Positions 26,409-35,705 of a stretch of 64,000 bases of DNA are shown here, in pieces; the stretch's first letter is position 1, and the number at the start of each line of letters is the position of its first letter. Origin of the DNA: Balneola sp. (lineage in GTDB: Bacteria; Bacteroidota; Rhodothermia; Balneolales; Balneolaceae); NCBI GenBank assembly GCA_002696035.1, contig NZQV01000002.1, forward strand, positions 62,001-126,000, in the 5' to 3' direction. Made by a program: the position numbers and the translations under genes. The notes beneath the pieces were generated by a model. That model did not search any database, had not been told where the DNA came from, and worked only from the letters and a program-made list of their open reading frames with translations.

Positions 26409-28211
26409 ATGAAATCGATCCTTGTTACCCTTTTGCTTCTACTCCCTTCGGCACTGTCAATTCCGGTTATGGCTCAAAATTTTTATCCCGGAAATTACTT
26501 TTACATGGTGGCCGAAGATGATCAGTCTTTCTTTTTTGAACCTTCCGGCTTTTCGCCTCTGCAAACCGGGGTTTTTGAGGATATTGCGGTGTCCTTGTCT
26601 GACCACCCGCTGTCGGCGATCAATCGAAATCCGGCTAGTGTAAATCAATTTTCCGGCAAAGGGTATGCCTACCTCGATGTAAAGACCCTGCCCGAGGAAA
26701 ACGTCAGGAATTACTATGGCTGCGAGGTTTGTCTGATGAGTCAAATGGCGTATATCTATCTGCCGGAGCCTACACCGAAAAGAACACAAGAGCCGTTTTT
26801 ATCGACTGCGCTGTTCGTGAATCCCCTGGAAAATGAGCGGCTTATCCTTGGGGTCGCCTATCAGTTCATGCAGATGAAGGAGTCGTATTACCGGCGTGTT
26901 GGGTATCCGTATGGATTTACGCATCTGTCTGATCCGGGCTTGTTGAGTGTCGATCAGCAGCAGTCGTTTCTTGGTGGTGAGGATTTTTTCAATAAGTACG
27001 GACATTTCCCAACCGCCTATGCCGGCTATCGCTTTTCTGATGATATAAATGTGGCTTTGAAACTAAGTTATAACAACTATCAGGGGCGGGGTTCTATGCT
27101 GTCAGATAACTTTGGTCAGATGGATGTAGCACCCTATCCCCAAACCAATAACTTCGACAGAAGCCGCCATATCAATTATAGTCACTGGGATCTTTCGGCG
27201 GGATTACAGCTTCGGTTGAATAGCACAATGGATGCGGGTTTCACTGCGGGTTTTCTTACGGGAGATCAGGGTCAAACGGCACGGGAATATTATCAGCAGG
27301 AATATCTTAATGAGGCGCATCCCAATTACGATGACTATTATTACAATTATGATAGCAATTTCTCACAAAGAGATGGCTTTAACCGTACCGGACAGAGACT
27401 GTATGGCTCGCTGGAGTACAACTGGCAGCAGCATGAAAGCCGCGTTTTCCGCTTGACCTATCGCGCATCACGGGCGTTTCAGGATCTTGGATATGGGCTT
27501 ACTTCATCGAGTGCCGGAAGTTATGAGTCTCAAACATTTCGAAATTCTGATGAGGAGGTCTTCCGGATATCTGAGGACCTGCAGAGTACCTACAGCGATG
27601 GGGCTGGGGACTTCACGGAGTGGCGAAATCAGGGCGGATTTTTTCTGATCCAGGATCTTGGAAATAGTACACAGCTCAGAACCGGATTTCAGGTGTTGCA
27701 TGTGAGTGCAGAGGAAACGGTGTCGGAGGTCTACCAAAGACAGTATGAGGAGCACACCTTCGAGCGGGTTAATGACGGGCCACTTACGGAAAGCCGGTAT
27801 GACCGGGAACATATGCGGGAGCTGGATGTCACCCAAAACAAGTATGAGTTTACCGGGCATATTCCGCTGATCTTGAGGAGATCGTTTGGGGATCTGTTTT
27901 CTGTGGAAGCGGGTGTGTTGGGGACACATCAGCGTTTTATCCGTACCTACGACCAATATTTTCAGTATGAAAATGATTACGTGACTGTTCAGGAGGGCGT
28001 CATGGAAGCAGAACAAAACGAAAGTGATTACCGCGATAATGGCCGAGCGAGTGACAACTGGACGCACTTCAATCTGTATGGTTCTGTAGTCTACTCTCCT
28101 TTCGATCAGTTTCAACTTCGGCTCATGACTTTCTCGGATCGCCGGCAGATCAACACGGTCAGTAATATGGATGCTTTCCGTTTTCGTGTCTCTGCTGAGA
28201 TTGAGTTTTAG
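26409..28211 (+). CDS. Outer-membrane beta-barrel protein of unknown function
   Basis: A 600-aa secreted protein (signal peptide ending in PVMAQ, mature start NFYPGNYF). The rest alternates polar and hydrophobic residues in ~40 short strands with aromatic girdle residues (FLSTALFVNPLENERLILGV, FNLYGSVVYSPFDQFQLRLM) and ends in F (RFRVSAEIEF), as usual for outer-membrane barrels. No TonB plug is seen. Not assigned to a family. It stands alone between repeat arrays A and B. Confidence 0.75.
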   Translation: MKSILVTLLLLLPSALSIPVMAQNFYPGNYFYMVAEDDQSFFFEPSGFSPLQTGVFEDIAVSLSDHPLSAINRNPASVNQFSGKGYAYLDVKTLPEENVRNYYGCEVCLMSQMAYIYLPEPTPKRTQEPFLSTALFVNPLENERLILGVAYQFMQMKESYYRRVGYPYGFTHLSDPGLLSVDQQQSFLGGEDFFNKYGHFPTAYAGYRFSDDINVALKLSYNNYQGRGSMLSDNFGQMDVAPYPQTNNFDRSRHINYSHWDLSAGLQLRLNSTMDAGFTAGFLTGDQGQTAREYYQQEYLNEAHPNYDDYYYNYDSNFSQRDGFNRTGQRLYGSLEYNWQQHESRVFRLTYRASRAFQDLGYGLTSSSAGSYESQTFRNSDEEVFRISEDLQSTYSDGAGDFTEWRNQGGFFLIQDLGNSTQLRTGFQVLHVSAEETVSEVYQRQYEEHTFERVNDGPLTESRYDREHMRELDVTQNKYEFTGHIPLILRRSFGDLFSVEAGVLGTHQRFIRTYDQYFQYENDYVTVQEGVMEAEQNESDYRDNGRASDNWTHFNLYGSVVYSPFDQFQLRLMTFSDRRQINTVSNMDAFRFRVSAEIEF

Positions 28212-28261
28212 GGAAAGGTTTTTGGGTTGATGGAAGCCTGTTGGCAAATAGTTTGAATCAT

Positions 28262-28505
28262 GCATACTTCCTCGCTAAAGACTTAAAATACCCCTGTAAC
28301 AAGCAAGAACTCGTCCGACCACTGAAAGGGAAAAACTGTTTGTGCCAGCTTAGCTTCCCCACCGGGCAGGTTGGTTAACCAACACAGGAGTGGTCCGACG
28401 AATGGAAAAGGCAACCATGTTTTCGGGGTTGTAAAACCAGACTGACCAAGGGACAATCGTCGGACGAACTTGGAGTCGTCGGACGATGAACTGGTCTTAA
28501 TGGAC
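28262..28505 (+). repeat. RAYT-linked modular hairpin array B, left part
   Basis: Starts with an M4 right end (CCTCGCTAAAGACTTAAAAT), then M1 (28311-28406, with the perfect palindrome GTTGGTTAACCAAC inside) and M2 (28451-28485). The unit is cut off right before the transposase gene at 28574; sequence 28506-28573 is AT-rich and probably its promoter. Confidence 0.8.
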
Positions 28506-28573
28506 AATGGCGATAGTCAAAAATGTAAAGTGTAGAATTTTTAAAATTTATTCTTATTTATTAATCTCAAGTC

Positions 28574-29182
28574 ATGCAATTCCATCCGGGGTACACATAT
28601 CACGTTTATAATCAGGGAAACAACAGGCAGCAACTATTCTTTGAACTTGAGAATTACGTTTACTTTTTAGAAAAAATACGTAAAGGGTTTTTACCCCATT
28701 GCGATATATTGGCTTGGTGTTTAATGCCTAATCATTTTCACTTTTTGATTACGATTCATGAGAATTATGTACATGAAGATGCTATTCAGAATAAAGAGAA
28801 AATTGTAAATCCCTTAAACCGCCAAATTGGAATTATTCAAAGTTCATATACCAAAGCGATAAATAACCGATATGGAAGAAGCGGATCTTTATTTCGGCAA
28901 AACACGAAAGCAAAAAGTTTAACAGAACAGGATCGAGATAAAATAGATACGGGGGTAAACTGTTTCTTTTATATTCATCAGAATCCTCTTAAAGCAGGCT
29001 TAGTTAAAAAACTTGAAGACTGGGAATTTTCTTCTTTCAAAGATTATGCTGGCATGAGAAACGGTGACCTATGCAACAAAGATTTGGCAAAGGATTTGTT
29101 TAAACTTCCAAATGAACCAAGCAAATTTTATAATCTTTCCTACCAAACTATTCCAGAGGAGGTAGTAAAAAGGATAAACTAA
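28574..29182 (+). mobile_element. REP-associated tyrosine transposase (RAYT, Y1/HUH family), copy 1
   Basis: A 202-aa IS200-like HUH transposase: N-terminal YHVYNQGNNRQQLFFELENY, the HUH pair in NHFHFLI, and the tyrosine motif FYIHQNPLKAGLV near residue 138, with the ...DWEFSSFKDY end typical of RAYTs. It has none of the IS200/IS605 accessory genes or left/right ends. It sits directly inside the densest block of hairpin repeats in the window (arrays A-D), consistent with the known pairing of RAYTs with REP sequences, which they are thought to spread. CDS is intact. Confidence 0.9.
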
Positions 29183-29244
29183 AAAGGTATTCTTGCTTAG
29201 CTTCAGTAGCCAAACGAATACCTGCCAGAGTCAACCCACCCTTG

Positions 29245-30289
29245 TCCGACCACTGAAAGGCAAAAACTGTTTGCGCCAGCTTAGCTTCCCCACCGAGCAG
29301 GTTGTTTAACCAACACAGAAGTGGTCCGACGAATCTAAAAGGGCAACTCTGCTTTCGAGGTTGTAGAACCAATCTGGCTGGTCTTCAATCGTCGGACGAG
29401 TTTGGAGTCGTCGGACGATGAACTGGGTTTTATGACAAAGGAATGAAATACTGCCACAAGTTTTAACACCGCCCGGGAATTATTAACAGCCATGTAAAAC
29501 ACGCGACTCTGGAGAGGCGCAGTACGATGTAAATCGACTCTCCAGAGTCGATAGTCATATTTCAAGGAAGACAAGATTCTCTTAGTCTGCATCAAGACTT
29601 AAAATACCCCCTGTAACAAGCAAGAACTCGTCCGACCACTGAAAGGGAAAAACTGTTTGCACCAGCTTATCTTCCCCACCGTGCAGGTTGGTTGAGCAGT
29701 CATGAAGTGGTCCGACGAATAAGAAAGGCAACCATGTTTTCGGGGTTGTAAAACCAGACTGACCAAGGGACAATCGTCGGACGAACTTGGAGTCGTCGGA
29801 CGATAACTGGGTTTTATGACAAAGGAATGAAATACTGCCACAAGTTTTAACACCGCCCGGGAATTATTAGCAGCCATGTAAAACACGCGACTCTGGAGAG
29901 ACGCAGTACGATGTAAATCGACTCTCCAGAATCGATAGTCATATTTTAAGGAAGACGAGATTCTCTTAGTCTGCATCAAGACCGTAATACAACAATTTTA
30001 AGTCACCGCTCGATCGACAGTGGAATTTGAAGCATACATACTACCTCGCTGAAGACTTAAAATATCCGAAGGTTGGTTCAGGTATTGGAACCTTATAAAA
30101 TATTCGGGAGAGTGATTCGTCAGACGAATTCTTGCCTTTTATTATGGAGAGGGCTTCGGTGTAGAAACAGAAAGGCATAAAAATAGCCCGACCGGATTGC
30201 CTCCGTGGGCTTGTTTTTTTGAGTAACTGCTCCCAATATACGGCGGGATCGGTGCCTCGACCAAATCTGATTTGTTTTGTATAAGTAAT
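29245..30289 (+). repeat. RAYT-linked modular hairpin array B, right part
   Basis: Two and a half units: M1 (29247-29340), M2 (29388-29420), M3 (29505-29549), M1 (29628-29720), M2 (29771-29805), M3 (29889-29930), M4 (29998-30060), M5 (ATTCGTCAGACGAAT, 30115), M6 (30171-30289). The first ~380-bp unit repeats almost exactly. After the first M3, the sequence goes straight to AAGACTTAAAATACCCC; after the second it runs through a full M4 before reaching the same AAGACTTAAAATA. Confidence 0.85.
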
Positions 30290-30389
30290 AGAAAGTAATC
30301 TTTATTGAAGTTTATCCTAAAGCTTATAATAGTTGTTTAAGTAAATTTAATATGTGTGTCTCAGGACGGCATCTTTAAACTTTCAGCAA

Positions 30390-30436
30390 TCAGCTTTTAG
30401 CTTTTTTGTTCGGGAAGGCAAAAAAACTGAAAGCTG
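30390..30436. repeat. Inverted repeat, heptamer-type, upstream of M28 peptidase
   Basis: TCAGCTTTTAGCTTTTTTG faces CAAAAAAACTGAAAGCTGA (17 of 19 positions pair) in the region 30290-30527, which otherwise holds AT-rich leader sequence for the M28 peptidase gene. Related TTCAGC-type 7-bp repeats occur at 1720-1745. Confidence 0.6.
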
Positions 30437-30527
30437 AAGCCTGACGGCTGATAGCTTTAAACAGCATTCCATAACCGGCAGAATATTGTATCTTCCGGCA
30501 ACCGAAATTGTCATTTATCTTGTGATC

Positions 30528-31799
30528 ATGAAATTGCGTACTCTCCTTTTCTCTTCCGCTGCCTTTGCCTTGCTGATATCCTGTTCATCCACTGAAGACC
30601 CGGCCTCCACTTCCCCGGCTATTTTACCAAGCGATATCTCCACACACATTGATTTCCTTGCCAGCGATGCGATGAAAGGTCGTGAAGCAGGTACTGCTGA
30701 AGAGGCCAAAGCGGCTAACTACATTGCTGATCATTTCCGGAAATTTGGTCTTGACCCGGCCGGGACGGAGAATACTTATTTTCAGGAGTTTACGGTGAAT
30801 ATGTCGGTGCTGGAAAATCCACATGCTTCCGATTCCGGTTCTACCGCTGACAAACGACTGGCTAAAAACGTAGCAGCCTTACTTCAGGGAACCGGTGATT
30901 CTGAAGAAGTGATCATCATCGGGGCGCATTACGATCACCTGGGGATGGGTGAATTTGGCTCTCTCAGCAGCAGCGGGCCAAAGATCCATAACGGAGCAGA
31001 TGATAATGCATCGGGTACGTCGGGATTACTGGAACTGGCCGAGTATTTTTCTGAAAACCGTCCTGAAACCGATCTTTTGTTCCTTGCCTTTTCCGGGGAA
31101 GAAATGGGATTGCTAGGTTCTCAGTATTATGTAGAGAATCCAACCGTGGAACTGGATAATGCGCTGGCAATGATCAACATGGATATGATCGGCCGCATGA
31201 ATGAGAAGCGTCTGATGATCTTCGGAGTGGCTACTACCGACTCCTGGGAAAGCATCCTCACCGATGCCAACATCGATTCCCTGAACCTTGACCTGGTACC
31301 TGACGGAACCGGAGCAAGTGATCACACAAGTTTTTATTACAAAGACCTTCCTGTTCTTCATTATTTCACCGATACCCATGCCGACTACCACCGGCCTTCG
31401 GATGATCCAGAGTGGATCAATGCGGAAGGTCAGGCTTTTCTGCTTCAGCATGTAGCCCGGGTTATCGAGCAGCTGGATGCTATGGATAAGCCTGAGCTGA
31501 CTTTTAACGCAGCTCCTGGTCAACAGCGACAGTCTATGAGTATGGACGGCCCAACGCTTGGTGTCCTCCCGGATTACGGCTTTGACGGAGAAGGATTTCG
31601 CATCACCGGTGTGAGTGATGGCGGTCCGGCCAGCAAAGGCGGACTTGAAGGAGGCGATATCATCATCCGCATCGGCGATATGGAAGTGGCTGATATCTAC
31701 GCCTACATGGGCGCCCTGAATGAACTGGAGAAAGGACAATCGGTTGAGGTCGTTGTTCTGCGCGATGATGAAGAGATGACCTTTGAGCTGGAGCTGTAG
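30528..31799 (+). CDS. Lipoprotein M28-family metallopeptidase with C-terminal PDZ domain
   Basis: A 423-aa protein with lipobox LLISC. The zinc-peptidase domain shows all M28 ligands: GAHYDHLG (His), NGADDNASGT (bridging Asp), FSGEEMGLLG (Glu pair), NMDMIGR (Asp) and YFTDTHADYHRPSDDPEW (His). The last ~85 residues are a PDZ domain (GVLPDYGFDGEGFRITGVSD, GGPASKGGLEGGDIIIRIGD). The family includes aminopeptidases. ATG 30528 starts the lipoprotein signal; an upstream in-frame start at 30486 is not needed. It probably acts in the periplasm or at the surface. Confidence 0.93.
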   Translation: MKLRTLLFSSAAFALLISCSSTEDPASTSPAILPSDISTHIDFLASDAMKGREAGTAEEAKAANYIADHFRKFGLDPAGTENTYFQEFTVNMSVLENPHASDSGSTADKRLAKNVAALLQGTGDSEEVIIIGAHYDHLGMGEFGSLSSSGPKIHNGADDNASGTSGLLELAEYFSENRPETDLLFLAFSGEEMGLLGSQYYVENPTVELDNALAMINMDMIGRMNEKRLMIFGVATTDSWESILTDANIDSLNLDLVPDGTGASDHTSFYYKDLPVLHYFTDTHADYHRPSDDPEWINAEGQAFLLQHVARVIEQLDAMDKPELTFNAAPGQQRQSMSMDGPTLGVLPDYGFDGEGFRITGVSDGGPASKGGLEGGDIIIRIGDMEVADIYAYMGALNELEKGQSVEVVVLRDDEEMTFELEL

Positions 31800-31878
31800 G
31801 CAGATTAACTGCTCGTAGACCGGATAGCTTTGTCCGGCCAATTTAAAATTGAACATGAAGCTTGGGAGTACTTTTGTG

Positions 31879-31948
31879 GTCTTGGCCACAGGCACCCTCC
31901 GCCAGATTTCGCATCCGCTCACTCCGGCACCTCCCTTCCCGTATTCAC
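31879..31948. repeat. 70-bp direct repeat flanking the DUF559 gene, left copy
   Basis: Begins GTCTTGGCCACAGGCACCCT and ends CCCTTCCCGTATTCAC. 65 of 70 bases match the right copy at 32439-32508, in the same orientation. The region 31800-32029 holds nothing else recognised. Confidence 0.85.
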
Positions 31949-32029
31949 CAAATTCTCTTTTTTTCTAAAATAATTCTGTAAGGAATCCTCATCTCACCGC
32001 TCTTACAGTAAAAAAAGTAAAAGCAAATT

Positions 32030-32418
32030 ATGCCTCGTAACCTCATCATTCCTTACGACCAAAAAATGAGAGCGATTGCCCGCGAACTCAGAAAAAACAT
32101 GACCCTTTCGGAGATCCTGTTATGGAAACAGATCCGACGCAGAAAACTTGGGGTTCAATTTCACCGACAAATCCCGATGGATTCTTTTGTCGTGGATTTC
32201 TATTGCCACGAGATCATGCTGGCTGTCGAGATCGATGGAAACTCGCATGACAATCCTCAAAATGCTGCTTCCGATCTAGAACGGCAGCTGCGACTGGAGT
32301 CTTATGGCGTGCGGGTATTCGTATTCCAGACAATGAAGTGAGGCGAAATCTGGATGGGGTTGTCCAATATTTGAAGAGGAAAGTAGACGAGTTGGTGGAT
32401 TTAAAAAATAGAGATTGA
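32030..32418 (+). pseudogene. DUF559 (Vsr-like endonuclease fold) gene, frameshifted
   Basis: The first 103 codons (to 32341) give a DUF559 protein: MRAIARELRKNMTLSEILLW, KQIRRRKLGVQFHRQIP, and the nuclease core FVVDFYCHEIMLAVEIDGNS. The family normally ends ...GVRVLRIPNxEVxxNLxxVL. Here the first frame reads YGVRVFVFQTMK-stop, while the next frame continues RIPDNEVRRNLDGVVQYLKR and KVDELVD to a stop at 32418. A single lost base around 32316-32322 (GTATTCGTATTCC) explains it. The CDS is flanked by 70-bp direct repeats. It is either a recent pseudogene or a sequencing error. Confidence 0.85.
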
Positions 32419-32438
32419 GAAGTGGGATTATGTTTGAT

Positions 32439-32600
32439 GCCTTGGTCACAAGCACCCTCCGCCAGAGTTCGCATTCGCTCACTCCGGCACCTCCCTTCCC
32501 GTATTCACGGGAGAGGACTTTCCGATGTAGTAATTTAAAACTTAGTCTTTTCCTGCAAATATCTTGTATTCAATATCAGAAAGTCTCCTCTCGTGAATAG
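32439..32600. repeat. 70-bp direct repeat (right copy) plus inverted tail
   Basis: Direct repeat at 32439-32508, then TATTCACGGGAGAGGACTTTC (from 32501) whose near-reverse-complement GAAAGTCTCCTCTCGTGAAT follows at about 32578-32599. So the DUF559 gene is followed by an inverted pair as well as being flanked by direct repeats. Confidence 0.75.
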
Positions 32601-32641
32601 AAGCTTATAAACAAAAATTGAATCAATTCACCCAGAAAAAG

Positions 32642-33300
32642 AAAGGCATAAAAATAGCCCGACCGGATTGCCTCCGTGGGCTTGTTTTTTTGAGTAACTG
32701 CTCCCAATATACGGCAGGATCGGTGCCTCGACCAAATCTGATTTGTTTTGTATAAGTAATGATAGGCAATCAGTAATCAATCAATAATTATAGCTGATAA
32801 TTACTGAATGAAAGTCCCATAATATGCAGCTCTTTTTAAAATAAATTGTAGATAAGTTATCTAAAGAATAGCGGTTTTGAGTAATATTGACTTCAATTGT
32901 TATGATTAACTGCCATGTAGAACACGCGACTCTGGAGAGACGCAGTACGATGTAAATTGACTCTCCAGAGTCGAGAGTCATAAATAATACGCAAGACAAG
33001 ATTCGCCTGGCCAACATCAAATCCGCAATACATTAATTTTAAGTCACCGCTCGGCCAACAGTGGCATTTGAAGCATACATACTACCTCGCTGAAGACTTA
33101 AAATATCCCTAAAAACCTCGTCCGACCACTGAAAGGAAAAAACTGTTTGCACCAGCTTACCCTACCCACCGCGCAGGCTACTTGATCAACAACGAAGTGG
33201 TCCGACGAATAAGAAAGACAACGCTTTTTTTGAGGTTGTAAAAACAGTCTGGCTGGTATTCAATCGTCGGACGAGCTGTAGTCGTCGGACGATAAACTGG
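32642..33300 (+). repeat. RAYT-linked modular hairpin array C
   Basis: No gene in 32601-33365. Order: M6 terminator-like unit (32642-32760), ~150 bp of AT-rich filler, M3 (about 32928-32975), M4 (33039-33101), M1 (33118-33212), M2 (33261-33298). Here M6 comes first and M4 precedes M1, which is the same circular order as in arrays A and B, cut at another point. Confidence 0.82.
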
Positions 33301-33365
33301 GAAGAAAAACCGGTTGGGCCGAAACATGGATTATTTTAAGAGACGGACAGGCTGTCCGACCTACG

Positions 33366-34181
33366 TTAATTTAAATTCATGTCTGCCTGGGAAGAGCTGA
33401 AGGCGACGTCTTCGTCAAATTTTTGGCTGCCAAAGGATTCTTCCATCTCCGCACGTAGTTTCTGGATCGTGAGTCCACTGGTGAGCGATCCGTTTCGGGC
33501 AATGGAAATACGTCCTGTTTCTTCGGATACCACAAGCACAAATACATTATTGGATTCACTGATCCCTACTGCGGCACGGTGGCGGGTTCCAAATGAGGAG
33601 GAGATGTTGGGGTTTTGGGAAATGGGAAGATAACAACTTGCTGCTACGATCCTGTTGCCACGAATAACCACGGCTCCATCATGCAAAGGCGTTTCTTTTT
33701 TAAAGATAGTGATCAGCAATTCCGTCTTGATCTCGGCATCGATATTCACCCCGGCATCCACAAGGTCTTGCAATGAGGATGTTCGCGCAAATACAATAAG
33801 CGCTCCGATCTTATTCTTGGACATTTCTTTAACGGCTTCAATCACCTCATCTATGGTCTTATCCGAATTGGAAGTCGAAAAAAAGCGGTCGATACTCGTA
33901 TTGGTCCCCAGCCGATACAGCAGCTTTCTGATCTCTGGCTGAAACAGAATGATAAGCGCTATGATCCCTACATCAAGGATCTGACTTAGAATGGAATTAA
34001 TGGTGGAAAATCCCATCAACCCAATGATCACATTCACGATCACCACAAACAAGATTCCGAGTGCGGCCTGAATGGCAAAGGTGCCTTTCACCCATCGGTA
34101 TAGATATACCAAGACGAGCGCGATGATGAGCGTCTCGACGAAATCCTTTATTCCGAATTCAAGAAAACCTATGGGGAACAA
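33366..34181 (-). CDS. cdaA: Diadenylate cyclase CdaA
   Basis: A 271-aa membrane-anchored cyclase that makes c-di-AMP from two ATP. Three N-terminal transmembrane helices, then the DAC (DisA_N) domain with DGA (residues 168-170, in LHDGAVVIRG) and RHR (200-202, in GTRHRAAVG). c-di-AMP controls potassium, osmolyte and wall homeostasis. Starts at a TTG (34181), 15 bp after folP, so the two genes are co-transcribed, as is common in this group. Confidence 0.95.
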   Translation of the reverse strand: MFPIGFLEFGIKDFVETLIIALVLVYLYRWVKGTFAIQAALGILFVVIVNVIIGLMGFSTINSILSQILDVGIIALIILFQPEIRKLLYRLGTNTSIDRFFSTSNSDKTIDEVIEAVKEMSKNKIGALIVFARTSSLQDLVDAGVNIDAEIKTELLITIFKKETPLHDGAVVIRGNRIVAASCYLPISQNPNISSSFGTRHRAAVGISESNNVFVLVVSEETGRISIARNGSLTSGLTIQKLRAEMEESFGSQKFDEDVAFSSSQADMNLN

Positions 34182-34196
34182 AGCCGTGTGGTTAGG

Positions 34197-35024
34197 TTAT
34201 TGTTGGGATTGAACTGCGTTGAATATACGAATAGAATCGGAAGCTTCCTTCACATCATGTACGCGGAGTATATTAGCTCCTTTCATCAGTGCATGGTAAT
34301 GAAGTGCGATGGTACCTGTCAGGCGATCTTCTGCGGGCTGACCATCCAGTATCGTTCCTATCAACGATTTCCGGGAAGCTCCAACCAATACCGGAAATCC
34401 AAATTTCTGAAATTCTTCAAGATGAGCAATAAGCTTCAGGTTGTGCTCCAGCGTTTTCCCGAAACCTATACCGGGATCGAGGATCACTTTTTGTACGCCT
34501 CGTTCCTGCAGCAGGGTCAGTTTGTCACCAAAAAAAGAAAGCAGGTCACTTACCACATCATCATACTGCGGATCTTGCTGCATCGTTTTCGGATCTCCCT
34601 GAGAGTGCATCAAAATATAGGTGGCGTCATATTCTGCACAAAGATCAGCCAGTACGGGATCTTTTAAACCGCTTACATCATTCACAAAACTCACTCCCAG
34701 TTCCAGGGCCTCTTTGGCCACTTCCTGCTTGGTGGTATCAATAGAGAATTCAGCCTTATTAAATATTGGGATCCCCTTTTCCAGTACGGGCATCACCCTG
34801 TCTAATTCTTCCTGAACTGAAACGGGCTCAGCACCCGGCCGCGTAGATTCTCCCCCAACATCTATGATCTCCGCTCCATTTTTTTGCATGATGTGGATAC
34901 GGTCCATAGCCCGGTTCATATCGGTGTACCGACCGCCGTCGCTGAATGAATCGGGCGTAACATTCAAGATCCCCATTATTTTTGGGAATGTATCAGCACC
35001 CGATTTTGATCTTTTTTGCGACAA
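34197..35024 (-). CDS. folP: Dihydropteroate synthase
   Basis: A 275-aa TIM-barrel enzyme of folate synthesis that joins p-aminobenzoate to the pterin pyrophosphate. Signatures: ILNVTPDSFSDGGRY near the start, DVGGESTRPGAEPVS, and DPGIGFGKTLEHN. The final GASRKSLIG and RVHDV segments match the family ends. Upstream of cdaA in one transcript. Confidence 0.97.
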   Translation of the reverse strand: MSQKRSKSGADTFPKIMGILNVTPDSFSDGGRYTDMNRAMDRIHIMQKNGAEIIDVGGESTRPGAEPVSVQEELDRVMPVLEKGIPIFNKAEFSIDTTKQEVAKEALELGVSFVNDVSGLKDPVLADLCAEYDATYILMHSQGDPKTMQQDPQYDDVVSDLLSFFGDKLTLLQERGVQKVILDPGIGFGKTLEHNLKLIAHLEEFQKFGFPVLVGASRKSLIGTILDGQPAEDRLTGTIALHYHALMKGANILRVHDVKEASDSIRIFNAVQSQQ

Positions 35025-35138
35025 ATTGGAGAGATTGACTGTAGATAATTTTAATACGAGATCTGATGCAGCCTTTTTCTATAAAGACTAATATCCATAA
35101 GACGGATTAACCGTTAAATGGATCAATGGATCAGCATT

Positions 35139-35474
35139 CTACCAGGCTTCGATGAGGTCATCGCGTTTGTCTTCTTTGGAAGCCCATTCATCGGCATCAG
35201 GCAAAGCATCTTGTGTTTCGTTAATAATGCGATCTTCCCAGGCCTCAGAGAGACGCTCGTTCAGGTCGATGTAGTCTTCCCATTTTTCAGGAACTTCATC
35301 ATCCGGATAAATAGCTTCAACGGGGCATTCCGATACGCAAGCATCACAATCGATGCATTCCATAGGGTCGATAACCAGGAAATTGGGTCCTTCGCGGAAG
35401 GCATCAACCGGACAAACGGCTGCGCAGTTGGTGTATTTGCATTGAATGCAGGGTTCAGTAACAATGTAAGGCAT
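35139..35474 (-). CDS. fdxA: Seven-iron ferredoxin (FdxA type)
   Basis: A 111-aa ferredoxin with two clusters: C9-x2-C12-x4-C17-x3-CP and C40-x2-C43-x2-C46-x3-CP, the 3Fe-4S/4Fe-4S pattern ([20 protein letters not shown]). The C-terminal ~55 residues are acidic and helical, as is usual for FdxA-type proteins. It acts as a low-potential electron carrier. Monocistronic, 115 bp upstream of folP in the same direction. Confidence 0.95.
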   Translation of the reverse strand: MPYIVTEPCIQCKYTNCAAVCPVDAFREGPNFLVIDPMECIDCDACVSECPVEAIYPDDEVPEKWEDYIDLNERLSEAWEDRIINETQDALPDADEWASKEDKRDDLIEAW

Positions 35475-35705
35475 AAAATAAATTGATTAGGGTTACAAAA
35501 TGAGTGAGTTTTGCAAGTCGGAATATCCCCTCACTTTTTGACAGATGCAATCTTAATAAGCAGTTGTAAGCGGTTTTAATTTATTTATTTGTACCATTGT
35601 CCATTTTCAGTGACCGAAGCCATCGATAATTCCGAGCCATCCCTCCTCGAATATTGAATATTGAAAAGAGGAATATTTAAGTGAAGATGATAAAAAAACC
35701 CCATA

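Noticed and set aside
28311-28406. Hammerhead-type ribozyme in module M1 (CTGAAAGG, GAAA strings)
   Set aside because: The CUGANGA core and a cleavage-site helix are not both present.
25377-30289. Repeated minus-strand ORFs in the hairpin arrays (LCWLTNLPGGEAKLAQTVF-type peptides) as a repeated gene family
   Set aside because: They appear because whole repeat units are copied; starts differ, stops are unrelated, and inverted-repeat arms make up most of the sequence. No family or ribosome site supports translation.
25377-30289. CRISPR array
   Set aside because: Repeats are unequal in length, spaced by other repeats and not by unique 30-40 bp spacers, and no cas gene is present in the window.
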